A stretch of 64,000 nt of DNA. It comes from an uncultured Clostridia bacterium (GTDB lineage Bacteria > Bacillota > Clostridia > Christensenellales > Borkfalkiaceae). The position numbers were made by a program, and so were the translations under genes. The notes under the pieces were generated by a model. It was given only the letters and a program-made list of their open reading frames with translations, ran no database searches and had not been told where the DNA came from. Shown one piece after another: positions 17,652-26,625 of the stretch. Positions within the stretch are counted from its first letter, which is position 1. Each line of letters begins with the position of its first letter. The stretch spans positions 81,434 through 145,433 of the forward strand of contig CANRND010000001.1 of NCBI GenBank assembly GCA_947631905.1. The letters run 5' to 3'.

Positions 17652-17689
17652 TTGACAGCGCGCCCGCCTTTTCATATAATAACGGTATG
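17652..17689 (+). promoter_or_regulatory. perfect consensus promoter placing the mRNA start on the CDF start codon
   Basis: TTGACA (17652-17657), 17 bp, TATAAT (17675-17680). The expected initiation base is 17686-17688, coinciding with the ATG at 17687. No ribosome-binding sequence separates them. Confidence 0.7.
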
Positions 17690-18790
17690 GGAACGCTTTC
17701 TTTCCGTGAAAACAAGGGCGCGGCGGTCTGCGCGGTCGGCATCGTGTGCAATCTTCTCCTTTGCGCAGGGAAGATCGCCGTGGGTCTGATCGTCGGCTCC
17801 GTTGCGGTCACCGCGGACGGTTTCAACAACCTGAGCGACTGCGGCGGCGGAGTTGTCGCGCTGGTCTCGCTCTTCATCGCGGGGAAGCCCGCCGACAAAA
17901 AGCATCCGTTCGGCCACCGCCGCGCGGAATACATTGCCGCGATGATCACGGCGTTTTTCGTCCTCTTTTTGGCGGCGGAACTTGTGCGGGAGTCCGCCCA
18001 AAGCATTATGCAAGGCGGAGCGCCCGCGGGGGGCCTCCTCGTCTACCTCGTTCTCGGCGTTTCGGTCGCCGTCAAGCTCGGCATGTTTGCGCTCTACCGC
18101 ATTTCGGCAACGAAGTTCGACTCCGACGCATTGAAAGCGGCGGCAACGGACAGCTTGTGCGACAGCGCGGCAACGGCGGCGGTGATTGCGGGGACGGCCC
18201 TCTCGGCGGTCGTTCCGTCCGCGGACGGCTGGGCGGGCGTTGTCGTCTCCCTCTTCATCGTGTGGCAGGGGATCGAAATTTTAGCGGAGGCAAGCTCGAA
18301 ATTGCTCGGGCAGGCCCCCGACCCCTCTCTCGCGGAGCGCATAAAGGCGCTTCTCCTCTCTGCGGACGGGATCCTCGGCGTTCACGATCTGCAAATCTAC
18401 AACTACGGAAAGGGCGTGTCTTTCGCCACGATCCATGCCGAAATGGACGCGCGCCTTCCCATGCTCGACGCGCATACCGTGATCGACGAGATGGAGATGA
18501 AAGTCAAAAAGGAGACGGGGGTGCTTCTCACCATCCATCTCGACCCCGTCGATCTTACAAACAGAGAGGAATCGACCCTCAGGCTGAAAATATGGGAAGC
18601 GGCGCGGGAGCTTGCCGAGGGGTTGGAACTGCACGATCTTCGGCTCGTGCCGGGGACAGACAAGGTGGAATTTGACGTAGGCGTCCCCTATGCCTGCAAA
18701 CGGACCGACAGCGAGCTTTACGAGGCGCTTTTCGGCATTGTGAAAGACCTCGGCGATTACGAGCCGATCATACGGATCGAACGGGAGTAA
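17687..18790 (+). CDS. cation diffusion facilitator (CDF) metal transporter
   Basis: The 367-residue protein has six membrane helices. Metal-site motifs are TADGFNNLSD in helix 2, HPFGHRRAEY after helix 3 and DSLCDS in helix 5, and a cytosolic C-terminal dimer domain follows. CDF proteins export Zn, Mn, Fe or related divalent ions in exchange for protons. The helix-2 and helix-5 residues suggest a divalent metal, without fixing which. The C-terminal tail (about residues 290-367) is longer than usual. The mRNA appears leaderless. A hairpin at 18805 ends the unit. Confidence 0.92.
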   Translation: MGTLSFRENKGAAVCAVGIVCNLLLCAGKIAVGLIVGSVAVTADGFNNLSDCGGGVVALVSLFIAGKPADKKHPFGHRRAEYIAAMITAFFVLFLAAELVRESAQSIMQGGAPAGGLLVYLVLGVSVAVKLGMFALYRISATKFDSDALKAAATDSLCDSAATAAVIAGTALSAVVPSADGWAGVVVSLFIVWQGIEILAEASSKLLGQAPDPSLAERIKALLLSADGILGVHDLQIYNYGKGVSFATIHAEMDARLPMLDAHTVIDEMEMKVKKETGVLLTIHLDPVDLTNREESTLRLKIWEAARELAEGLELHDLRLVPGTDKVEFDVGVPYACKRTDSELYEALFGIVKDLGDYEPIIRIERE

Positions 18791-18804
18791 CGGCCTTTCG
18801 GAAA

Positions 18805-18832
18805 GCGCCGCTTTGCGTTTGCAAAGCGGCGC
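18805..18832 (+). terminator. hairpin terminator after CDF gene
   Basis: The stem GCGCCGCTTTGC/GCAAAGCGGCGC with a GTTT loop is followed by an AT-rich tail with only a weak T run. Confidence 0.6.
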
Positions 18833-18867
18833 ATTATTTATTGTCCTTTCGCCCCGCGCACTCCCAA

Positions 18868-19160
18868 TATGTCATTTCGACCAAGCCGCTTTCAGCGGCG
18901 CGTGGAGAAATCTCAACTACTTTACCCTCTCCGTGGGAGAGGGGTAGGGGTGTGGGACGGATTCAAAATACGTCACCCTGAGCCTACTCTCTCTCAATAC
19001 GTCACCCTGAGCCTACTCTCTCTCAATACGTCACCCTGAGCCTGTCGAAGGGTGTCCGCATTATCATAAGGACATGTTTCTCCTACGCTCAACATGACGT
19101 AAATTGCCTCCCCCCAACGCGTTGGGGGGAGGGTAGGAAAGGGGGCTTCTTTATTTTCAC
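18868..19160. repeat. cluster of intergenic repeats incl. 29-bp tandem array
   Basis: A TCATTTCGACC...GAGAAATCTC element lies at 18870-18916 and a CCCTCTCC/GGAGAGGG palindrome near 18924. A 29-bp unit starting AATACGTCACCCTGAGCC is repeated at 18967-18995 and 18996-19024 with a partial third copy to 19043. From about 19095 to 19160 the DNA is an inverted copy of the sequence downstream of the BspA-like gene, including the CCCTCCCCCC palindrome. No genes. Confidence 0.75.
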
Positions 19161-19262
19161 TCACCCCTCCCGTTTCCAGTAGTAACCGCAGTAAGTATTT
19201 GTCAAATATTGCGCTGCTTGTGCGGCGTCATCAAGCTCCGAAACGGCTTCCGCGCTCACCCT
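19161..19262 (-). pseudogene. 3' remnant of a BspA-like lipoprotein gene
   Basis: On the minus strand 33 codons (ending YYWKREG, stop at 19161-19163) match the C-terminus of the protein at 6120-7943 (ending FNWKREG), including the A-E-A-V, A-A-x-Y-L-T and T-Y spacing. The matching continues into the flanking DNA (GTGAGTGAAAATAA, then the CCCTCCCCCC palindrome). An in-frame stop lies just upstream, so the rest of the gene is gone. Confidence 0.75.
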
Positions 19263-19295
19263 CTACATCGAAGCCATGAATAGCCGCCACTGATC

Positions 19296-19331
19296 CAAAA
19301 AGGTCGGAGAAATTTTCTCTCCGACCTTTTT
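19296..19331. terminator. bidirectional hairpin terminator
   Basis: AAAAAGGTCGGAGA pairs with TCTCCGACCTTTTT; T/A runs flank both sides. Confidence 0.75.
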
Positions 19332-19557
19332 GTGCCTCCCCATGTGCGATTGTCGGGGAAAGGATTGTTTATAATCATTTCTTATGAATAAATAAGTATA
19401 TATTATTTAAGGGTGCTATTGACATTTCTCATTATTTGTGGTATCATTATTTACAAGTTGTTTTATGAACTAAGAGATGGGCATTCAATAGATCCGAGAT
19501 TCTTTGATATTTCGGGACATGTAGGATTTAGTGCAATTATCTCGTTGGAGGTTTAAC

Positions 19558-20025
19558 ATGAAAACTACTGTAAAAATGCTTATTGGTGTTATACTTCTCT
19601 CATTATTATTGTTTGCTGGGTGCTATTCCAATGAAACACCTCAAGTAGTCTATTCAATAGGAAAAGAATATGTTTTTGACACAATTAAAGTGATTGTAGA
19701 GCATGATGAGACACAAGAGATGTTCGTTTTATACTATGATGTTTTGGAACAAGAAGTAGGTACTCATTATTTTTCCTTTTCATTTCATTATGACACGGAA
19801 ACGCTGAGGAATAGCGATCAGTTCGAATATTATGATGATTTTGATTCTACGGTAGAATTTGACGAAAACGGATATTATGTCTTTGATACAAGCAAAACAT
19901 TTTACATATCCTATCAAAATGCAACTTCAGACGTCAAGAGCATTATAAATAGTAAAAATTGCACCTTGGAATTTCCAATAGGAACATTTGCATTTAATAC
20001 GATAGATAATGATTTAGACGATTAA
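19558..20025 (+). CDS. AT-rich predicted lipoprotein, unknown function
   Basis: The 155-residue protein has a lipoprotein signal peptide (KMLIGVILLSLLLFAGC, lipobox FAGC). It is followed by an acidic, Asp/Glu/Tyr/Phe-rich domain, probably all-beta and exposed on the outer face of the membrane. The ATG at 19558 has GGAGG seven bases upstream. Base composition is much more AT-rich than the surroundings (from about 19370), and the gene adjoins two gene remnants, so it probably arrived by transfer. I do not recognise the family. Confidence 0.7.
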   Translation: MKTTVKMLIGVILLSLLLFAGCYSNETPQVVYSIGKEYVFDTIKVIVEHDETQEMFVLYYDVLEQEVGTHYFSFSFHYDTETLRNSDQFEYYDDFDSTVEFDENGYYVFDTSKTFYISYQNATSDVKSIINSKNCTLEFPIGTFAFNTIDNDLDD

Positions 20026-20240
20026 TGCCACAGAAATTTAGTGGTTATGATTACTGTTTCTTTCTGTTGACGAAGCTCCTCATTGCCGCGGCAGACAAAT
20101 TGTTCTTCTTGGGCGGTTTGGGCATCACTTTGGCGGAATTTTTTAATGTTTCCGAAATGCAGGATACGTTTTCAGACGTCACGGCAAAATTTACGCCCAA
20201 ACAAAAACAGCTTTTAACGGAATTTTTGAAAAGTATTTAA
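20025..20240 (+). pseudogene. truncated XRE-type regulator C-terminus
   Basis: The 71-codon frame begins on the last base of the preceding stop (TAATG). Its second half, from LGITLAEFFNVSE to the end, looks like the region just after a Cro/C1 helix-turn-helix (usual pattern ALGI-T/S-L-x-E-FF), but no DNA-binding helices precede it. GC content rises here relative to the lipoprotein gene. Most likely the AT-rich insert cut off the front of a resident regulator gene. It could still be translated by coupling. Confidence 0.5.
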
Positions 20241-20246
20241 GTATAC

Positions 20247-20292
20247 AAAAAGCGCCCGCCCGCGGACGAGAGTCCGCGGGCGGGCGCTTTTT
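20247..20292. terminator. strong bidirectional terminator
   Basis: A perfect 21-bp stem (AAAAAGCGCCCGCCCGCGGAC) with a GAGA loop and T runs at both ends lies between convergent units. Confidence 0.9.
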
Positions 20293-20307
20293 CAAGCAAG
20301 ATATGTT

Positions 20308-20850
20308 TTAATAATTTTCAGCCGTGATCTCGAAGAAGCTCTTCGGATGGGCGCAGACGGGGCAGACCTCGGGCGCTTTCGTGCCGACGATGATATGTCC
20401 GCAGTTGCGGCATTCCCAAACCTTTACCTCGCTCCGCTCGAACACCTGCGCGGTTTCGAGGTTATGCAGCAGTGCGCGGTAGCGCTCTTCATGATGTTTT
20501 TCGATGGCGGCGACCATGCGGAACTTGGCTGCGAGCGCCGTAAAGCCCTCCTCTTCGGCGGTCTTGGCAAAACCCTCGTACATATCCGTCCATTCATAGT
20601 TTTCGCCGTCCGCCGCTTCCTTTAAGTTGGTCGCGGTGTCGCCGATGCCGCACAGTTCTTTCAGCCAAAGTTTGGCGTGTTCCTTTTCGTTGTCCGCCGT
20701 CTTCAAAAAGAGCGCAGACATCTGCTCGTAGCCCTCTTTCTTTGCGACCGAGGCAAAATAGGTATACTTGTTGCGCGCCTGCGATTCTCCCGCGAACGCC
20801 GCCTGCAAATTCTTTTCGGTCTGCGTACCCGCATATTTGTTTTCCGCCAT
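20308..20850 (-). CDS. rubrerythrin
   Basis: The 180-residue protein has an N-terminal ferritin-like four-helix domain with the diiron ligands in [18 protein letters not shown] and [12 protein letters not shown]-terminal rubredoxin knuckle follows (CRNCGHI and CPVCAHP). Rubrerythrins reduce hydrogen peroxide in the cytosol of anaerobes. The ATG at 20850 follows AAAGGAG; the longer frame upstream is not coding. The promoter lies at 20879-20906 on the minus strand. A monocistronic gene ended by the 21-bp terminator. Confidence 0.95.
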   Translation of the reverse strand: MAENKYAGTQTEKNLQAAFAGESQARNKYTYFASVAKKEGYEQMSALFLKTADNEKEHAKLWLKELCGIGDTATNLKEAADGENYEWTDMYEGFAKTAEEEGFTALAAKFRMVAAIEKHHEERYRALLHNLETAQVFERSEVKVWECRNCGHIIVGTKAPEVCPVCAHPKSFFEITAENY

Positions 20851-20878
20851 TGTTTTATCTCCTTTTGTGATTTTCTTC

Positions 20879-20906
20879 ATTATACCATAACGGAAAATTT
20901 TGTCAA
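20879..20906 (-). promoter_or_regulatory. rubrerythrin promoter with extended -10
   Basis: Minus strand: TTGACA, 16 bp, TGGTATAAT. Confidence 0.75.
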
Positions 20907-20929
20907 GCGGCAGAGCCGATTTCGCCGCC

Positions 20930-21775
20930 TCATATCCCGAAATAATCGATCTTTTGCACGGCCGTAGCGCGCTCCCCGCCCGCAAGCGTGCGGATCCCCG
21001 CCTTTTGGGGAAAAGCCCTCTCTTCGCCGACTGTATCGGGCAAATTTGCCCACGGCTCCACGCAGAGCATCTCCGCCCCCTCGGGCCGCCACAAAAGCAG
21101 ATAGGGAAAGTCCCCGAACTCTACGCGGGCGAGCGGTTTTCCCGCGCGGTGCAATGTCACGGCGCGGGAACGCGGGGCAAAGATCAACGTATTTCCGTGT
21201 TGAAGTTCCTCTTCGGGGAGGGGAAATTCTCTCCCCTCGCCGTAAAATTTGCGCTCCCCTGTGAGCCGCCCCTCGCCGTCGTGGACGAACGCGAGAAAGC
21301 TCTCTTCCTCCTCAAAACGCAACCCGTATTCGGAAATCGGCGCAAAGAGCGCGTGCGAAAGATGTCCGCCCCACGAAAAATACAGCGGCTCCTCCGACGG
21401 ATTTTCCGCTTCGTAACAAATGAATAGGCTGTTCCCGTCCAAACGGTAGGTCACGGTGAACCGAAACGCAAAGGGAAACTGCTTTAAGGTCTCCGCGTCG
21501 GAGCGCAACACAAACGAGGCGCTGTTTTCCGTCTGCGCCGCGAGCGCAAACCGCGACCGCCGCGCAAAGCCGTGGCGGGGCAAGGGATATCGCGCGCCGT
21601 TCCGAAAAAGCCCGCAATTCCCGCAGACGGGAAAGAGGACGGGAGCATGTCCCTCCCAGCTGCCGTTTTGGTTCTGCCAGAGCCGCTCCCGCCCCTGAAA
21701 GACGAGGCTCACGGGTTCCGCGCCGAGATCGTCGATGACGGCGGTTATTACGCCGTTTTCGAGCTTATACCGCAT
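20930..21775 (-). CDS. aldose 1-epimerase family protein
   Basis: The 281-residue beta-sandwich protein (GalM/LacX-like) has an N-terminal [20 protein letters not shown]. It also has the [12 protein letters not shown] segment with the substrate-binding His, and WANLPD near the end. The family interconverts alpha and beta anomers of aldoses. It is the last gene of the amino-sugar operon and overlaps nagA by 11 bases, which points to a role on hexosamine or related sugars. Confidence 0.87.
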   Translation of the reverse strand: MRYKLENGVITAVIDDLGAEPVSLVFQGRERLWQNQNGSWEGHAPVLFPVCGNCGLFRNGARYPLPRHGFARRSRFALAAQTENSASFVLRSDAETLKQFPFAFRFTVTYRLDGNSLFICYEAENPSEEPLYFSWGGHLSHALFAPISEYGLRFEEEESFLAFVHDGEGRLTGERKFYGEGREFPLPEEELQHGNTLIFAPRSRAVTLHRAGKPLARVEFGDFPYLLLWRPEGAEMLCVEPWANLPDTVGEERAFPQKAGIRTLAGGERATAVQKIDYFGI

Positions 21776-22928
21776 GGCGGTAGACGACCTCGCCGTTGAT
21801 TACGGTCATCAGCACCTCGAAATCGGGGCTCAGCACCGTGAAGTCCGCCCGCTTGCCGGGGGCGACGCTCCCGAGTTCCCTGTCAACGCCGAGCGCTTTT
21901 GCAGGGTTCCACGAGGCGCAATCTGCGGCCTCGGCAAGGGAAAGCCCCACCTTTTCCACCATGTTTTGCACGGCGCGGTTCATTTGAAGCACGCTCCCCG
22001 CAAGGGTGCCGTCTTCAAGCCGCGCCTCGCCGTTCCGCACGTAGACGGTCTGCCCGCCGAGTTCGCTCACGCCGTCCCCGAGGCCTTTGGCGCGGATCGC
22101 GTCGGTGATGAGAATGACATTTTTCGGCGTCTTGCACTTCACGAGCAGTTTCATGGCGGGAACGCTCACATGGATGGTATCGGCAATAAGTTCGCATACA
22201 AGTTCCTCCATCAAAAGCGCGCTCCCCACCGTGCCGATCTCCCTGTGGTGCAGAGGAGACTGCGCGTTATAGGTATGCGTGACGTGCCGCGCGCCGAGGG
22301 ACACCGCCCGCGCGACGTCGGCGTATTTCGCTCCCGTATGCCCCACGGACGTGACGACCCCCGTTTCGGTGAGATGGGAGACCAACTCGTCCGCGCCCGC
22401 TTCTTCGGGCGCGAGGGTGACGATCCTGATATTCCCGCCGCTCGCGGACTGATATTCTTCGAACTGTCCGACGGACGGCGCGGCGACGTATTCGAGCGGT
22501 TGCGCCCCCTTGTGCGCCGCGGCAATGAACGGACCTTCAAGGTGCGCGCCCAAAAGACGCGCGCCTGTCAAGTGATTTCCCTTGACAGCCATGCCGTCTG
22601 TCAAGCATTTTTCCTTGACAGCCGCAAGCGCCCGCCCGATATTCTGGGGGGATTGCGTCATGGTGGTGGCGAGGAAAGAGGTGGTTCCCTCCTTTACGAG
22701 CGTCTGCGAAATGGTCGTGAGCGCCTCCGTTGTGCCGTCCATCGCGTCGGCGCCGCCCGCGCCGTGGATGTGTTCGTCGATGAAGCCGGGGAGTACGACC
22801 GCGCGCTCGGGAAGCTCGATTTTTTCCTCCCCGCATGAAAATCCGACGATCTTTTCGCCGAAACAAACGTTGCTTTTAACGATCCCCGTGCCACGGATAT
22901 AGACGGGGACATTTTCAAAATATTTCAT
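21765..22928 (-). CDS. nagA: N-acetylglucosamine-6-phosphate deacetylase
   Basis: The 387-residue amidohydrolase removes acetate from GlcNAc-6-P to give glucosamine-6-P. Metal and substrate motifs are present: FIDEHIHGAGG (HxH), AHLEGPFI, VGHTGAKY, THTYNAQSPLHHR and ITDAIRAKGL with the catalytic Asp. It lies between nagB and the epimerase; nagB ends four bases before its start region. The operon order fits stepwise use of GlcNAc-6-P. Confidence 0.94.
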   Translation of the reverse strand: MKYFENVPVYIRGTGIVKSNVCFGEKIVGFSCGEEKIELPERAVVLPGFIDEHIHGAGGADAMDGTTEALTTISQTLVKEGTTSFLATTMTQSPQNIGRALAAVKEKCLTDGMAVKGNHLTGARLLGAHLEGPFIAAAHKGAQPLEYVAAPSVGQFEEYQSASGGNIRIVTLAPEEAGADELVSHLTETGVVTSVGHTGAKYADVARAVSLGARHVTHTYNAQSPLHHREIGTVGSALLMEELVCELIADTIHVSVPAMKLLVKCKTPKNVILITDAIRAKGLGDGVSELGGQTVYVRNGEARLEDGTLAGSVLQMNRAVQNMVEKVGLSLAEAADCASWNPAKALGVDRELGSVAPGKRADFTVLSPDFEVLMTVINGEVVYRHAV

Positions 22929-22932
22929 CTTT

Positions 22933-23655
22933 TTATAAGAGGGAAGCCGCGGCTTCGTCGCACACGAGAGTGCAGTCGGGATGGCGCTGTAACACGCTTG
23001 CGGGGAGCTGTTCGGTGACCTCGCCCTTTACGAGACCGTAAACCGCTTTCGCTTTGTTCGCGCCGTTTGCGAGGATCAGGATCTTTTTCGCGTTCATGAT
23101 GTTCTTTGGACCCATTGTGAACGCGCGGCGGGGAACGTCCTCGATCCGCGCGAAGAGACGGGAGTTATCCTTGATGGTGCTTTCGGTGAGTTCGACGACG
23201 TGCGTCTGCGCGTCGAAAGGCGTACCCGGTTCGTTGAACGCGATATGGCCGTTGGAGCCGATGCCGAGGACTTGAAGGTCCTGCCGCATGACTTCGAGGA
23301 GCGCGTTGTAGCGGGCGCACTCCTTTTCGGGGTCCTGCGCCCTGCCGTTTTCGATGTTGGTGTTTTTGAGGTCGATGTCGAGGTGGCGGAAGAGATTTTC
23401 GCGCATGAAATAGACGTAGCTCTGGTCGCTCGTGACGTCCAGCCCCTCGTACTCGTCGAGGTTGACCGTTTTCACGTCGCGGTAAGACGTGCCGTTTTCG
23501 CGGTGGTCGCGCGCCATTTCCCCGTACAGGCCGAGCGGCGTACTGCCCGTAGCGAGCCCCAGCACCGCGGAAGGGTTCTCGGTGACGACTTTTTTCACCA
23601 GCTCGAACGCCTTCATGCTCATCTCTTGATAGTCCTTTGTAACGATAACGTTCAT
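22933..23655 (-). CDS. nagB: glucosamine-6-phosphate deaminase
   Basis: The 240-residue enzyme converts glucosamine-6-P to fructose-6-P and ammonia. MNVIVTKDYQEMS, LGLATGSTPLGLY, VNLDEYEGL (catalytic Asp) and GIGSNGHIAFNEPG are all present. The ATG at 23655 has AAAGGAG upstream; an apparent longer frame overlaps the ROK gene. Length matches the short allosteric-site-lacking Gram-positive form. Second gene of the operon. Confidence 0.95.
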   Translation of the reverse strand: MNVIVTKDYQEMSMKAFELVKKVVTENPSAVLGLATGSTPLGLYGEMARDHRENGTSYRDVKTVNLDEYEGLDVTSDQSYVYFMRENLFRHLDIDLKNTNIENGRAQDPEKECARYNALLEVMRQDLQVLGIGSNGHIAFNEPGTPFDAQTHVVELTESTIKDNSRLFARIEDVPRRAFTMGPKNIMNAKKILILANGANKAKAVYGLVKGEVTEQLPASVLQRHPDCTLVCDEAAASLL

Positions 23656-23666
23656 GGTTTCTCCTT

Positions 23667-25022
23667 TTATTTGCCGGCGGGAAGGCTCGCCGCGGCGATG
23701 CTCTGTCCCACTCTTCTGCTGTTTTCGTCGGGCAACGTAAGATCGAGGTCCGCAAGCGCGGGGAAGCGCTCTTTCAAGACCTGCCTGCAATTTGCGAGGA
23801 TGAGCGCGCCTCCTTTGCCGCTCATCACCCTGCCGAGGAGCAATACGTGCTTCATATCGTAAAAGCGCGCGTAAAAAGGCAACGTATAGCCGAGATAGAC
23901 GCCGATGTCGGCAAAGACCCGCTCCGCAAGGGAGTTCCCCTCTTCCGCGAGCTTCTGGATCTCTTTGAGCTTTTCGGCGGGCGTCTCTTCGGGGAAACGG
24001 TATCCGCCCGCTTCCGCGAGTTTGATGACCGCATCCTGCGAAAAATATTTGCAGCCCACGCCGCGGTCGCCGCTCCACTCGTCTTGCATCGCCTCGGGAT
24101 TGAGGTCCACGGGGGCGAACGCAAGCTCGGAGAGCCAGCCGTTGAGTCCTCCCTCGGCGTTGATGTAGCCCCCCGCCTCGCTCGTACCCATTGCGAGGCC
24201 GAGGACCCGTCCCTCGCCCAGTTCCATGCTCCCCGCGAGCGCGGTGACGTCGCCGTCGTTGGCAACTTCCACGGGCGCGCCGATCTCCCGCGCGACGTTG
24301 AGATACATATTTTTCACATAGTCCCCGTACTTTTCCTTGTCCACTTTGAGGAAGAGGGACGCCGTCATGATCTTATTGTCGATATACACCCCCGCCGAGG
24401 AGACGCCGATCGCGTCCACGCGGGGCATCTTGCTCGCCGCCGTCTTCATGGCGGTGAGAATTTCGTTGTAGTGGTAGCGGGGGTCGCTCTGCGTTTTGGG
24501 ATGCCAGACGACCTCTTCGGAATAGACGGCCTCGCCGTCGACGACGGCGCTCACTTTGCGGTCGCTTCCGCCCGCGTCGAAGCCGATACGGCATCCTTTG
24601 AGATGCCCGCCCACCTGATAGGACGCGGCTTTGCGGCTCGGTTCTTCCGCCAGTTTTTCCACGGTAAAGGGCTGTTCGTACACCCCCTGCATGAAGTCAA
24701 AATCGAACGCCCGCGCGCCCTCCGCGCAGTAGCGTCCGCGCAGATATTCGAAGACCGTTTCGCTGCCGTAAACGCCGATCCTGTGTCCGCCGTACAGCCA
24801 CAGGAGGGTTTTGGCGAGCCGCTCCGCAAGGAAGCAGTTGCGCGCGTCGTCCTCGCCGTCGCGGAACGCCCAATAGGCATAAACTTCCTGCTTGCCGCCG
24901 TGGGAAACGCTCAGCGATATGCGGTTGCGCTTCTTAGCGGGGAGCGCCGCAACGTCGCGCTCAAACGTTTCGAGAAATTCGATCATGGGATAAAAGTGCG
25001 GATCCAAAACGGGAACTGTCAT
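23667..25022 (-). CDS. ROK-like sugar kinase/sensor protein
   Basis: The 451-residue protein has an actin-like ATPase core with GFDAGGSDRKVSAVVDG (phosphate-1-like loop), IGVSSAGVYIDN, EVANDGDVTALAG and GLAMGTSEAGGYIN. These resemble ROK/hexokinase-type kinases, although the first loop is unusual and about 150 residues precede it. It probably phosphorylates or senses an amino sugar. The start is placed at 25022 after AAGAGGAG. First gene of the nag operon with its promoter at 25042-25071; nagB follows after 11 bp. Confidence 0.75.
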   Translation of the reverse strand: MTVPVLDPHFYPMIEFLETFERDVAALPAKKRNRISLSVSHGGKQEVYAYWAFRDGEDDARNCFLAERLAKTLLWLYGGHRIGVYGSETVFEYLRGRYCAEGARAFDFDFMQGVYEQPFTVEKLAEEPSRKAASYQVGGHLKGCRIGFDAGGSDRKVSAVVDGEAVYSEEVVWHPKTQSDPRYHYNEILTAMKTAASKMPRVDAIGVSSAGVYIDNKIMTASLFLKVDKEKYGDYVKNMYLNVAREIGAPVEVANDGDVTALAGSMELGEGRVLGLAMGTSEAGGYINAEGGLNGWLSELAFAPVDLNPEAMQDEWSGDRGVGCKYFSQDAVIKLAEAGGYRFPEETPAEKLKEIQKLAEEGNSLAERVFADIGVYLGYTLPFYARFYDMKHVLLLGRVMSGKGGALILANCRQVLKERFPALADLDLTLPDENSRRVGQSIAAASLPAGK

Positions 25023-25041
25023 TCTTTTTTTCTCCTCTTTC

Positions 25042-25071
25042 ATCATAACATTTTTTCTTGATATTTGTCAA
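25042..25071 (-). promoter_or_regulatory. promoter of the amino-sugar (nag) operon
   Basis: Minus strand: TTGACA, 18 bp, TATGAT, followed directly by the ribosome site of the ROK gene. Confidence 0.7.
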
Positions 25072-25088
25072 CCGTGAACATAAAACAT

Positions 25089-25111
25089 CACCCGAAGGCG
25101 CCCTCCGGGTG
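25089..25111 (-). terminator. hairpin after DUF4127 gene
   Basis: CACCCG-AGG/CCT-CGGGTG stem just downstream of the minus-strand stop; the T run is weak, so it could also be an mRNA-stabilising hairpin. Confidence 0.45.
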
Positions 25112-25116
25112 TCGGC

Positions 25117-26625
25117 TCAGTCCAACGTTTCAAACGTAAATTCCATTTCGAACGTGCGGTTCCACGGGGAACTCATGTCCACGTCTTTCACCTTTTCCGC
25201 AATCAGCGGGAAATTCTCTTTCATGTAGCGGAGCAACTCCTCTTTCGCCGCCGCCACGCATTTGCCGCGCTCCCCGTCCATGACAAACACCGTACAACCG
25301 TTTTCGGGAACAGGGTGGGTGTCCGTCCAGAAGCGGGTGTGGGAGCAGTAGCCCACGTCGTCGTAGTAGCGGTGCAACAAAAAGTCGCGGTTGCCGCGCA
25401 CGTCTTTCCCGAGGAAAAAGAGACAGCTCTCGCAGATGACCGTTCCGAGCGTGTTGCTCGACGTGTTCCAGCCCGCGTAGGCATGAATTTTGAACGCCAA
25501 CCCCTCGTCGTAGAGAAGTTTGAAAAGTTCGAGGTCGTTCTGCGTGGGATACGCCACGTCCGCGACCGCCGCGAGCTTGCCCTCCGAGAGCGCGTACTTG
25601 ATACAGTCGATATATTCGGGCAGACTGCGCTCGATCTGGTAGGCCTCGTTCATCTGCTCTTCGCTTGCAAGATACATCATCTCGGACCCGATATTGACGG
25701 CGAGCAAAATGTCGCACTCGGGCAGGCTGTATACTCTCCTGCACCCCGCCGCCAAAATCTGGTTCTTGACGGTGGCGTCGATGGAGCGGTCCTCGAACGA
25801 GGGAGTGACGAAAGGCCCCTTTGCCGAGGCGTAATAGACGTAAATTTTGGGAGTGACCCCGTTGAGTTCGTTGACGGCGCGGCAGAGCATGGTCATGCCC
25901 GTGTCGTCCGCGGCGGGATAGACGGGAACTTTGAGAAGAAGCCCCAGCTCGCGGATACGGGTCTTAACCTCCCGCTGGTCGAGGGCGGTAAAGCCGTAGG
26001 GCGCGCTGTCGTCCTGCGGGACGACAAACGAGTCGATCACGCCCTCTTTCACCAATTCCAGCGTGCGGAAGAGGACTCTGAGATTGACGGCCCTCCGCTC
26101 CGTATAATCGCGGAGCGCCTCCTGCGGGATCTCCGCCTTGACGCGGGCAAAGTCCCGTTCCTCCTCTGCGGAAAGGATCCCCAACTGCTGTTTGTGGGTG
26201 TATTTGCCGAAGAGGTGGATCGCGGCGCCGCACTGCGCGTAATAGTCCGGCTCCTCTTCGGAGAGGGAGTAGAACGGACAGCGCATGATCGTTTGAAAGG
26301 CGTAAATTTTGCAGGACGGGTTTTGCGCTTTGAGTTGCCCGACGAGGGCGGCGCGGGCGGAGAGCGCCTCTTCCGTCTCATGGTGCAGGCGGGAGGGAAT
26401 GAGTCCGCCGTAAACGAGCGTATCGAGCGAGAGGATCACGGCGTCCGCCGTTCTCCCCTCTCCGAGAAGCCACTGCGCGAGTTTGTCGCGGTCCGCGGGA
26501 CGCTTTTTGAGGCCCATCAGCGCTTTGGGCGGCTCGATCAGCTCGAAGCCCGCTCTGGGCATGATGCGCGGAAAGGTGTAATTGCAGGGCCGCTCGTCGA
26601 GCGGTAAAAGCACAATACGGTGCAT
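25117..26625 (-). CDS. DUF4127 family protein
   Basis: The 502-residue cytosolic protein starts MHRIVLLPLDERPCN, the typical opening of DUF4127 proteins, and keeps the family SLDTLVYGGLIPSR segment and a Gly/Asn-rich C-terminal GWNTSSNTLGTV stretch. The biochemical role of the family is not established. A GAGAGGAGGAGC ribosome site precedes the ATG. The gene is preceded by an unusually long leader (~390 nt) from a consensus promoter and is sandwiched between the nag operon and an rpiR-type regulator, suggesting a sugar-related job (inference). Confidence 0.85.
   Translation of the reverse strand: MHRIVLLPLDERPCNYTFPRIMPRAGFELIEPPKALMGLKKRPADRDKLAQWLLGEGRTADAVILSLDTLVYGGLIPSRLHHETEEALSARAALVGQLKAQNPSCKIYAFQTIMRCPFYSLSEEEPDYYAQCGAAIHLFGKYTHKQQLGILSAEEERDFARVKAEIPQEALRDYTERRAVNLRVLFRTLELVKEGVIDSFVVPQDDSAPYGFTALDQREVKTRIRELGLLLKVPVYPAADDTGMTMLCRAVNELNGVTPKIYVYYASAKGPFVTPSFEDRSIDATVKNQILAAGCRRVYSLPECDILLAVNIGSEMMYLASEEQMNEAYQIERSLPEYIDCIKYALSEGKLAAVADVAYPTQNDLELFKLLYDEGLAFKIHAYAGWNTSSNTLGTVICESCLFFLGKDVRGNRDFLLHRYYDDVGYCSHTRFWTDTHPVPENGCTVFVMDGERGKCVAAAKEELLRYMKENFPLIAEKVKDVDMSSPWNRTFEMEFTFETLD

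Noticed and set aside
18967..19043. 29-bp tandem repeats considered as a CRISPR array
   Set aside because: Units are directly abutting with no spacers and no cas genes are present.
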